Source: Candidatus Saccharimonadota bacterium
GTDB taxonomy: Bacteria; Patescibacteriota; Saccharimonadia; CAILAD01; BJGX01
Length of the DNA stretch: 5,508 bases
NCBI GenBank assembly: GCA_013816445.1
Contig: JACDEK010000054.1
Coordinates: forward strand, 1 to 5,508
Direction of reading: 5' to 3'
Shown here: positions 1 to 5,508 of the stretch, one piece after another
Layout: the number at the start of each line of letters is the position of its first letter
Position numbering within the stretch: position 1 is the first letter of the stretch
Translations under genes and position numbers: made by a program
The notes under the pieces: generated by a model
Database searches by the model: none
What the model saw: the letters and a program-made list of their open reading frames with translations, nothing else
What the model was told of the DNA's origin: nothing

Positions 1-3
1 ATT

Positions 4-1830
4 ATGACCAACACAACTCAAGACCCAAAAAATATTCGCAATATTGCAATTATTGCCCATGTAGATCACGGTAAGACTACCTTAGTAGATGGTCTGCTTA
101 AGCAATCACAAACTTTTCGCGACAACCAAGCCGAAATGAGCCAAGAACTGATTATGGATAGTGGCGACCAAGAACGCGAACGTGGCATTACTATTACTGC
201 CAAAACTACCGCCGTTCAACACAATGAGTACCGCATTAACATCATCGATACTCCTGGTCATGCTGACTTTAGTGGTGAAGTTGAACGTACTCTTAATATG
301 GCTGATGGATGTTTGCTCATTGTTGACGCTCAAGAAGGCCCAATGCCCCAAACTAAGTTTGTATTACAAAAAGCCCTTGCTGGTGGCCTTAAGCCAATAG
401 TGGTGATAAATAAGATTGATAAAACTGGCTCACGTATTGCTGATGTTGAAAATGAGTTGGCTGATCTCTTTTTAGAGCTTGCTGTTCACGAGGATCAACT
501 CCATTACCCCATATACTATGCGATTGGCCGTGAAGGCAAAGCCTGGGCAAAAGTTCCAACTAATCCAGAAAACCCTGGTGATCTAGAAGTACTTTTCGAT
601 GCAATTATTAGTGATGTGCCCGCTCCACCAGTCGAACAAGAAGGACCTTTTCAGATGCTTGTGACAGCTTTACGCTGGGACAGCTACAAGGGTAAGTACG
701 CTATCGGTCGTATCAACCGAGGTAGCGTAAAGCCTGGCGACAGTATTGTTTTATGTAAAAAAGATGGTTCTCAAGTAAAAACAACTATTGATCATGTCTT
801 TGAAAGTAAAGGTATTCTCACTGCCGAAACACCAATTGGTGTTGCTGGTAATATTGTGCAATTAACAGGTGTAGGTGATGCCCAGATTGGCGAAACCGTA
901 GCCGACGCAACAAACCCTGAGGCTTTACCGATTTTAGAAGTTGAAGCACCTACTTTAAAAATCTACCTTGGGCCAAACACTAGCCCAGTCAAAGGCCAAG
1001 AGGGTGATTTTACAACCGGCCGTCAGATAGGTGATAGATTACAAAAAGAACTTGAAACAAATGTTGGCTTACAGTTAGAAACTAGCGATGTTGGCTTTTT
1101 AGTCAGTGGCCGTGGTGAATTGCACTTAAGTGTACTTATAGAAACACTTCGTCGCGAAGGCTTTGAGTTTGAAGTTGGTCGCCCGCAAGTCGTAACTAAA
1201 ATTGAAGATGGTAAAACTATGGAACCAGTAGAAGAACTTATTGTAGAAGTACCAGCCGAATACGTTGGTGCTGTTCAGATGGAACTCGGCACTCGCCGTG
1301 CAACTCTCAAAGAACAGTTTGCTAGCCCCAAGGGTGTTACCAAGCTAGTGTATGAAATACCTACCCGAGCACTACTTGGTCTGCGTAATGTTCTTATGAC
1401 TAATACAAAAGGTGCTGCCGTAATGAATAGCCTAATGACTGGCTACCAACCTATGGGAACTGCCCTAGCTCAATTACGTAACGGTGCACTTATTTCTTTT
1501 GAACAAGGTTCAACTACTGCGTATGCCCTACAAAAAGTAGAAGAACGTGGCACTTGTTTTGTTGGCCCTGGTGTAAAAGTCTACGCTGGTCAGATTATTG
1601 GTCTTAATAGTCGTGGTGAAGATATGGAAATTAATGTCTGTCGTGGCAAGCAACTCACTAACATGCGTACTAGCTCGAGTGATGGTATCGTACATCTTAT
1701 GCCACCAATTATTTTTAGCCTCGAAGAAAGTATAGACTTTATTGAAGATGATGAACTACTAGAAGTTACTCCTGTTTCATTACGTCTACGTAAGCGCGAG
1801 CTCGACCCCAACAAACGTAAGAAAAAATAA
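4..1830 (+). CDS. typA: Translational GTPase TypA/BipA
   Basis: A ribosome-associated GTPase of the EF-G/LepA superfamily. Family members bind the 70S ribosome, assist ribosome assembly and support growth under stress or cold. At 608 aa it matches the usual length (about 607 in E. coli). The G domain shows G1 AHVDHGKT (18-25), G2 RGITI (60-64), G3 DTPGH (82-86) and G4 NKID (136-139). The G5 position reads YAIG (172-175) where most homologues have YASA or YASG. A beta-barrel domain starts near FQML (216), an EF-G III-like domain carries SGRGELHLSVL (about 368-378), then come an EF-G V-like domain and the BipA-specific C-terminal domain with KQLTNMR (about 549-555) and FIEDDELLEVTP, ending in a lysine/arginine-rich tail. 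The ATG at 4 gives the expected N-terminus; only three bases precede it, so no ribosome site or promoter can be judged. It converges on the nuclease gene with a 1-bp gap. Identification is secure. Confidence 0.97.
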   Translation: MTNTTQDPKNIRNIAIIAHVDHGKTTLVDGLLKQSQTFRDNQAEMSQELIMDSGDQERERGITITAKTTAVQHNEYRINIIDTPGHADFSGEVERTLNMADGCLLIVDAQEGPMPQTKFVLQKALAGGLKPIVVINKIDKTGSRIADVENELADLFLELAVHEDQLHYPIYYAIGREGKAWAKVPTNPENPGDLEVLFDAIISDVPAPPVEQEGPFQMLVTALRWDSYKGKYAIGRINRGSVKPGDSIVLCKKDGSQVKTTIDHVFESKGILTAETPIGVAGNIVQLTGVGDAQIGETVADATNPEALPILEVEAPTLKIYLGPNTSPVKGQEGDFTTGRQIGDRLQKELETNVGLQLETSDVGFLVSGRGELHLSVLIETLRREGFEFEVGRPQVVTKIEDGKTMEPVEELIVEVPAEYVGAVQMELGTRRATLKEQFASPKGVTKLVYEIPTRALLGLRNVLMTNTKGAAVMNSLMTGYQPMGTALAQLRNGALISFEQGSTTAYALQKVEERGTCFVGPGVKVYAGQIIGLNSRGEDMEINVCRGKQLTNMRTSSSDGIVHLMPPIIFSLEESIDFIEDDELLEVTPVSLRLRKRELDPNKRKKK

Positions 1831-1831
1831 T

Positions 1832-3418
1832 CTAAAGAAGACTCAACTGTTCGGCTGGACCCAAAAGAGTATTCTCTGCAATACTTACTACAGACTCTTC
1901 ATGTTTTTCCCCCCGACTAAGAGCTAATAAAAACTCAAATATTCGCACCATTGCATAGGTGTCTAGCTCGCAGTATTTTCGAAGATTCTTCATAATATTG
2001 GCTTTTTCTTTAGCTGAATGTACATTTTCATAAACAGACTGCATCCATAATCGCTGAGCACTTGCTCCTTCTTGAATATCCATATCGCCATAACTCAGTT
2101 CTGGTGCTAGTACTGGCAAAACTTTTTTTATACTCGCACTACCATAAAAATCTTTATCCCTATAGTACCCTTTACTAAAAGGAATCATGAGGTCTTTTAC
2201 ACGCGAGTTTATATCCGCTAAGAAGTTAGCAAATTCTGGTTGCATTTTACCCATAAGTTCATTGCAAGACTTTTCAAAACCTTCATACCACACTAGTACT
2301 GTACCTGTATCTCCAATATCATTTTGCAATTGCTTTAAAAGGCTTGGCAAAGGATCACTATCTAGGGTATGTAAAAATTCTGAATGAGTAAGCTCAGCGC
2401 CAGGTTTTTCAATAATATGCAGTGAGTATTGAAACGGTAGCTGTTGATATGGCTTCAAACCATCAAAAGATGGTACAACCGAGCTAAGAGTCTCATAATC
2501 TAAAAAATATAATGGGTATTCAAGCGACTCAATAAATGCACCAACCTTTTCTGGGCAAACAATCGGTTCACCTAGCTTTGTTGCCTCTACTTGCCAGCTT
2601 TGTTTACTACCCAATGCAAAATCTTCCGGGATATCAGCAATACTTGAAATGTGCATATCTTCTAGCTGACCAAGCTGCTCTGGTTTGGCTTGCGCGAGCT
2701 TATATATAGAATACGGGTCACTCGTAGGTTTTAAGCTTAAAAATATTTCTAACCATTCTTTAAAAGCCCCAAGTTTCACGCGCCGTGGAGTTGGATCTGG
2801 CATTTCTGATTGGGATATAGTTTGTATGGCAGCACTTATATTGCGTTTAGTTGTTTCAATTTTTGCTCGCACCCTTGTCGTCACATCTTCTTGAATACTT
2901 AAAGCTAGTAAGTCAACTTCGCCTTTGCGTACATATTGATTATTACAATATACAACAGCAATGTTACGCACAGAATAACCAGCACTCTCTAGTACAACCG
3001 TCTGAAATGCTAAATCTTCAATATGATCAGGCTTAACACTTGTACTGCTTTTTATCTCAAACAAATCAAAAGTCTTAGCATCAACTTTTTGTATCACATC
3101 AACAATACAAGTAATACTATTGTCACCATACTCGGCAACAAATCTCCCCTGTGTCAGTTGAGTTGCACCAGCCTCTAACGCCTTTATAGTACGAGTTGGC
3201 ATACTCAAATACTCATCATAGTTATCAAAGCCAACTCGAGTAATTTGATCAAATCGTGCTTCGGCATACTGCTCAAATATATTGCCGGCATCAAACATTG
3301 CCTGTAAGTTTGCATCTGGCGGCGGAAGCATTTTTTTGTTATGTTTTTTGAGCCACAACCAAGCTGGATGTTTTAGAAACATCATATATTCAGATTTGCT
3401 TAGTTCAAACTTTTGCAT
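1832..3418 (-). CDS. DUF2779 protein: PD-(D/E)XK nuclease fused to DEDD exonuclease-like domain
   Basis: A 528-aa predicted cytoplasmic nuclease with no signal peptide. Residues 1-190 resemble Cas4/RecB-like PD-(D/E)XK nucleases: an opening LSKSEYMMFLKHPAWLWLKK segment, the catalytic-type Asp in IVDVI (D107), EIK (E121-K123), and a glutamine motif in FQTVVL (Q139). Relatives usually have a cysteine before the proline in the opening segment; here it is His17, so the classical Cas4 iron-sulfur cluster is unlikely. Residues about 190-300 are a helical linker. Residues 300-500 form the DUF2779 domain, a DnaQ/RNase H-like fold: ExoI FLDYET (D307, E309), an ExoII-like WYEGFEK (E382), the family signature GSASIKKVLPVL (426-435) and ExoIII-like YCELDT (D486). 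Both active sites look intact. Substrate and pathway are unknown; DNA or RNA processing or repair is inference. No Shine-Dalgarno sits upstream of the ATG, and a promoter-like -10 lies seven bases before it, suggesting a leaderless message. Family assignment is confident, function is not. Confidence 0.9.
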   Translation of the reverse strand: MQKFELSKSEYMMFLKHPAWLWLKKHNKKMLPPPDANLQAMFDAGNIFEQYAEARFDQITRVGFDNYDEYLSMPTRTIKALEAGATQLTQGRFVAEYGDNSITCIVDVIQKVDAKTFDLFEIKSSTSVKPDHIEDLAFQTVVLESAGYSVRNIAVVYCNNQYVRKGEVDLLALSIQEDVTTRVRAKIETTKRNISAAIQTISQSEMPDPTPRRVKLGAFKEWLEIFLSLKPTSDPYSIYKLAQAKPEQLGQLEDMHISSIADIPEDFALGSKQSWQVEATKLGEPIVCPEKVGAFIESLEYPLYFLDYETLSSVVPSFDGLKPYQQLPFQYSLHIIEKPGAELTHSEFLHTLDSDPLPSLLKQLQNDIGDTGTVLVWYEGFEKSCNELMGKMQPEFANFLADINSRVKDLMIPFSKGYYRDKDFYGSASIKKVLPVLAPELSYGDMDIQEGASAQRLWMQSVYENVHSAKEKANIMKNLRKYCELDTYAMVRIFEFLLALSRGEKHEESVVSIAENTLLGPAEQLSLL

Positions 3419-3420
3419 TA

Positions 3421-3468
3421 TATATATTCTATCAGAAATACCTTACACAATGCTGATTATATATTCTA
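3421..3468. repeat. 11-bp direct repeat in divergent promoter region
   Basis: TATATATTCTA occurs exactly at 3421-3431 and again at 3458-3468, 37 bp apart centre to centre. On the minus strand each copy contains a TAGAAT hexamer, and the start-proximal copy is the proposed -10 of the nuclease gene. It could be a duplicated promoter element or a regulator site, but the region is very AT-rich and such a match may arise by chance. Confidence 0.4.
3426..3434 (-). promoter_or_regulatory. Possible extended -10 element for the DUF2779 gene
   Basis: Read on the minus strand the sequence is TGATAGAAT, an extended -10 (TGn plus a TAGAAT hexamer) ending seven bases before the ATG of the nuclease gene. 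Initiation would then fall on or within a base or two of the start codon, giving a leaderless or nearly leaderless transcript. This agrees with the absence of a Shine-Dalgarno; the only AAGG is about 22 bases upstream. No good -35 is seen. A second -10 candidate, TATAAT on the minus strand at 3456-3461, would give a leader of about 30 bases, also without a -35 or a correctly placed ribosome site. Confidence 0.3.
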
Positions 3469-3529
3469 GATCATAATAAGCGACTTAATAATATATTCAA
3501 TATGATCACCATTTACTCATTTTTACCTA

Positions 3530-3535
3530 TATAAT
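3530..3535 (+). promoter_or_regulatory. Probable -10 box for the surface-protein gene
   Basis: A perfect TATAAT hexamer lies upstream of the surface-protein gene. No convincing -35 is present 16-18 bp upstream. Initiation would be expected near 3542, only about four bases before the ATG at 3546 but about 20 bases before the ATG at 3564. The latter gives room for the GAGG ribosome site, so this element also supports the downstream start. Confidence 0.45.
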
Positions 3536-3553
3536 TGAAGTACTTATGTTTTT

Positions 3554-3557
3554 GAGG
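3554..3557 (+). promoter_or_regulatory. Shine-Dalgarno that decides the surface-protein start
   Basis: GAGG, followed by four A residues, lies six bases before the ATG at 3564, an ideal placement. The alternative in-frame ATG at 3546 lies upstream of this site and has no purine-rich site at a proper distance. This favours a 396-aa product starting MHTIWIF over the 402-aa version starting MFLRKT. Confidence 0.7.
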
Positions 3558-3563
3558 AAAACT

Positions 3564-4754
3564 ATGCATACAATATGGATTTTTGGTTTTGCAATTTATT
3601 TAATCTGTGCAGTTTTTATTTACCCGCATCAAGCACAGGCCGCACCATTTAGCTGTACGGCTGGATTTTATCAAATTCAAGCTAACCAGCTTCGCGTACT
3701 TAACCCATCGGATGGCACGTACACTACAATCGGATCGCCATACGGATACAGTCTAAATGCTATCGGATACAATAAACTAGATAATTATATTTATGGAATC
3801 ATCAATCTACCTACTGAAGCTCATCTTTTTCGAGTAGATAATAGTGGTATTTATACCGATTTTGGTGCTGTGACTGGCCTACCTGCACCAGATACTTTTG
3901 GCTATAATTCTGGCGATTTTGATGATTCTGGTAACCTCTACGTAAAGCAGCTAGATCAAACACTATACAAAATTGATGTTACCACAAACATTGCAACTGC
4001 AATTCCACTTTCGAGCGGTTTTTTTGTCTCTGATTTAGTGTATATAAATGGATATCTTTATGGTGTTGGTGTTGGGCCAAGTAGTGGATCTTTATATAGA
4101 ATTGATATTTCAAACGGCAACGTCACATCACTCCCAATTTCATTACCAACCAGTGGGTATGGTTCTGGTTGGGCGACAGATGCAGATACTTTATACTTCT
4201 TTGATAATTCGAGTGGTATCATTTATAAAGTAACGAATTTTACAACTTCACCCATTGTAATACCCGTACTTTCATCCACACCAAGCTCAGTTAACGATGG
4301 TGCTTCATGTTTTACTGCTCCAAGCCCTATCCCCGACCTTGTTGCAACTAATAAGTCGGCTTCTGCGCAACAAGGTCAGCAGCTCATTGTTCCAGCTACT
4401 AGTGGCGTAATGGTGGGTAATACTGGTCAAGATATTACACTTACTAGCTACACCCAACCAACTCATGGTACTGTTGTTGTTAACCCTGATGGTTCATATA
4501 CGTATATACCCAATAATGAGTTTTTTGCAAATGATAATTTTACCTATACAATTAGTGATAGCCTTGGTAATTCTACCTCAGCAACCGTCACAATAACTAT
4601 CGCACAATACACTACTGTTAGCCCTACGGCAGGAACTCTAGCTTCAACGGGCAGCAATACGAATACTCCAATAATCTTTAGTGTGATACTCTTTAGCTCT
4701 GGGCTAGCAACTCTGTATGGATTATACCTGCTAAAAAATTCACAGTACCAATAA
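3564..4754 (+). CDS. Secreted, membrane/wall-anchored beta-propeller plus Ig-like surface protein with LASTG motif
   Basis: A predicted exported surface protein of 396 aa (402 if the ATG at 3546 is used). Residues 1-26 form a signal peptide with a hydrophobic core (IWIFGFAIYLICAVFIY) and an AQA|AP cleavage site. Residues about 30-250 form a beta-propeller resembling the DUF6923 family, with recurring L/I-Y strands (IYGI, LYVK, LYKID, LYGV, LYRID, LYFFD, IYKV) and an NAIGYNKLDNYIYG segment. The mature chain has only two cysteines, C31 and C249, at the two ends of the propeller, suggesting a disulfide that closes the ring. Residues about 257-346 form one cadherin/Ig-like domain of the VCBS/Big_9 type, with PTHGTVVVNPDGSYTYIP and NDNFTYTISDSLGN. 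After a Thr/Ser-rich linker comes LASTG (359-363), a membrane helix (about 369-390) and a short KNSQYQ tail. This order resembles sortase substrates of the LAxTG type, although the tail has one lysine only. No sortase lies in the window. A role in adhesion or host contact is inference. Confidence 0.85.
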   Translation: MHTIWIFGFAIYLICAVFIYPHQAQAAPFSCTAGFYQIQANQLRVLNPSDGTYTTIGSPYGYSLNAIGYNKLDNYIYGIINLPTEAHLFRVDNSGIYTDFGAVTGLPAPDTFGYNSGDFDDSGNLYVKQLDQTLYKIDVTTNIATAIPLSSGFFVSDLVYINGYLYGVGVGPSSGSLYRIDISNGNVTSLPISLPTSGYGSGWATDADTLYFFDNSSGIIYKVTNFTTSPIVIPVLSSTPSSVNDGASCFTAPSPIPDLVATNKSASAQQGQQLIVPATSGVMVGNTGQDITLTSYTQPTHGTVVVNPDGSYTYIPNNEFFANDNFTYTISDSLGNSTSATVTITIAQYTTVSPTAGTLASTGSNTNTPIIFSVILFSSGLATLYGLYLLKNSQYQ

Positions 4755-4820
4755 AATCCTACTGCTCCAAAATTGTTTTGAATAGCAACTAAATAATAGT
4801 CGTTCAAATAGTGATAAAGG

Positions 4821-4849
4821 TTGAATAATAGATAATATAATGCTACAAT
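4821..4849 (+). promoter_or_regulatory. Sigma70-type promoter for the 165-aa gene
   Basis: TTGAAT at 4821-4826, a 17-bp spacer, then TACAAT at 4844-4849 preceded by TGC (extended -10). Initiation is expected near 4856, giving a leader of about 28 bases that contains a GAGAGAGAG purine tract at 4867-4875, eight bases before the ATG at 4884. An overlapping TATAAT at 4836-4841 is another -10 candidate but lacks a -35 at proper distance. This is the best-formed promoter in the window and marks the gene as a separate transcription unit. Confidence 0.65.
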
Positions 4850-4883
4850 ACTGCTACTTTTACACCGAGAGAGAGTAGACATC

Positions 4884-5381
4884 ATGAGTGATAACAGTAA
4901 AAGTGACGAGCTAGATATTCACGAACTTGTGGAGCTAGCAGTACTCAATGTTGTAGTTGATTTTCCAGGAAAAGTTATTCCTCGCATTCGTATCTTTTTT
5001 TATCAATCAGATGAAGAAGGCGTGCATGTACCATATTTGTTATATGAACAACCAGAAGAAGCTGAGGCTCGATCATCAAGTAAATTTTCTCGATTTCGTT
5101 TTCCAAGCAAATTCTACCAAGCCCAGATAGCTACACTTCCAATTAGTGAAATGGCCATGGGGGTCACTCAGGCTGCTACTATTATATTTAACTGGGCAGT
5201 GTCTTACCAAGATCGCCTTGGCGAAACTCTGTTCCCGTCACCTGAAACACTTTCGAGCCATATTATTCAGAAGACCATTGCCGAGCTTTGCTACTCTCAT
5301 GGTGTGTTCTTTGCGAATAGTCGTGTACAAGTACATTTCACCACAGAGGAAGAAGAATATCGTCCTGGTATCTATCTTTAA
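4884..5381 (+). CDS. Conserved-looking hypothetical protein, 165 aa, function unknown
   Basis: I do not recognise this family. The ATG at 4884 is supported by a purine-rich GAGAGAGAG tract ending eight bases upstream and by a good promoter. There is no signal peptide, so the protein is probably cytoplasmic. Residues 1-18 are polar and acidic; 19-55 look like alternating beta strands (LNVVVDF, IRIFFY, VPYLLYEQ). Residues 63-80 are a basic, Ser/Phe-rich stretch (RSSSKFSRFRFPSKF), a plausible nucleic-acid or partner contact. Residues 83-137 are probably two helices, the first quite hydrophobic (MAMGVTQAATIIFNWAV) and possibly buried or membrane-associated. A final strand (VFFANSRVQVHF) is followed by an acidic EEEE tract and a PGIYL end. 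There is one cysteine (136). Base composition resembles the neighbours. A flanking promoter and terminator show a monocistronic unit. Translation is likely real; function is unassigned. Confidence 0.8.
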   Translation: MSDNSKSDELDIHELVELAVLNVVVDFPGKVIPRIRIFFYQSDEEGVHVPYLLYEQPEEAEARSSSKFSRFRFPSKFYQAQIATLPISEMAMGVTQAATIIFNWAVSYQDRLGETLFPSPETLSSHIIQKTIAELCYSHGVFFANSRVQVHFTTEEEEYRPGIYL

Positions 5382-5390
5382 TGTCACAAT

Positions 5391-5412
5391 TCCCTGCTTT
5401 GCGGGGATTTTT
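5391..5412 (+). terminator. Rho-independent terminator after the 165-aa gene
   Basis: Ten bases after the TAA stop, TCCCTGC pairs with GCGGGGA (seven pairs, one G-T wobble) around a TTT loop, followed at once by five T residues and a further T-rich stretch. The downstream side has no T-run in the minus direction, so it should work for plus-strand transcription only. Confidence 0.85.
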
Positions 5413-5508
5413 ATTACTTTACATAAAGCAAAAAAACCATACATACCCTATAACCACAAATTCTTTTTTAGCTAGCAAAACAATAGTTAACTTGCGTAAT
5501 GTTTAGCC
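5413..5508. other. Intergenic tail with no supportable gene
   Basis: An AT-rich stretch. Its first part, about 5413-5470, is almost devoid of G on the plus strand. Near the edge are a GCTAGC palindrome (5471-5476) and a GTTAAC palindrome. Two minus-strand frames are open from the right edge for a few codons before a stop, so the 3' end of a minus-strand gene could just enter here, but the stretch is too short to call. Confidence 0.4.

Noticed and set aside
1868..1885. Hairpin AGTATT / AATACT with a 6-base loop just past the typA stop, considered as a terminator
   Set aside because: The stem is AT-rich with one wobble extension and no T-run follows it on either strand; it lies inside the nuclease coding sequence.
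3546..3563. Upstream ATG giving a 402-aa surface protein
   Set aside because: The GAGG ribosome site lies between this ATG and the one at 3564, and the TATAAT at 3530-3535 would leave only about four bases of leader, so the downstream start is favoured; the upstream one cannot be excluded.
4792..4831. AATAATAG repeated at 4792-4799 and 4824-4831
   Set aside because: An 8-bp match in AT-rich intergenic DNA is expected by chance and has no further symmetry.
4544..4885. 113-aa open frame on the minus strand
   Set aside because: It lies mostly opposite the 3' end of the surface-protein gene, has no promoter or ribosome site, and its composition looks like an antisense shadow.
5146..5475. 109-aa open frame on the plus strand overlapping the 165-aa gene
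   Set aside because: It runs straight through the intrinsic terminator at 5391-5412 and is in a shifted frame to a better-supported gene.
1..5508. Search for CRISPR arrays, tRNA or rRNA genes, insertion sequences and phage genes
   Set aside because: No regularly spaced repeats, no tRNA-like cloverleaf, no transposase or integrase and no terminal inverted repeats were seen. The Cas4-like half of the nuclease is therefore not evidence for a CRISPR locus here.

Overview
The window carries four protein genes on a moderately AT-rich bacterial background. The best-guess source is a Candidate Phyla Radiation (Patescibacteria) genome, probably Saccharibacteria-like. This is an inference from the style of the TypA sequence, the presence of a DUF2779 nuclease, and a small secreted propeller/Ig protein with a sortase-like tail; no rRNA or other decisive marker is present. 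About 1,700 codons read through with no in-frame TGA, and the stops used are TAA, TAG, TAA and TAA. This fits the standard bacterial code and argues against the TGA=Gly code of Gracilibacteria/Absconditabacteria.

Layout: (1) 4-1830 (+) is a complete typA/bipA ribosome-associated GTPase gene, whose upstream region lies outside the window. (2) 1832-3418 (-) is a 528-aa protein combining an N-terminal PD-(D/E)XK (Cas4/RecB-like) nuclease with a C-terminal DUF2779 DEDD (DnaQ/RNase H-like) exonuclease domain. Its stop codon is separated from the typA stop by one base, so the two genes converge tail to tail. (3) An AT-rich divergent intergenic region (3419-3563) holds promoter-like elements for both directions. 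(4) 3564-4754 (+) is a secreted surface protein: signal peptide, beta-propeller bracketed by the only two cysteines of the mature chain, one cadherin/Ig-like domain, an LASTG sortase-like motif and a terminal membrane helix. (5) 4884-5381 (+) is a 165-aa cytoplasmic protein of unknown function with its own well-formed promoter and intrinsic terminator, i.e. an apparently complete monocistronic unit. (6) The last ~95 bases contain no gene that I can support.

The genes do not form an obvious pathway: a translation GTPase, a nucleic-acid nuclease, a surface protein and an orphan sit in separate transcription units. The most interesting items are the double-nuclease DUF2779 protein, the predicted LAxTG-type surface propeller protein (a candidate for contact with a host cell if this is an episymbiont), and the orphan 165-aa gene.
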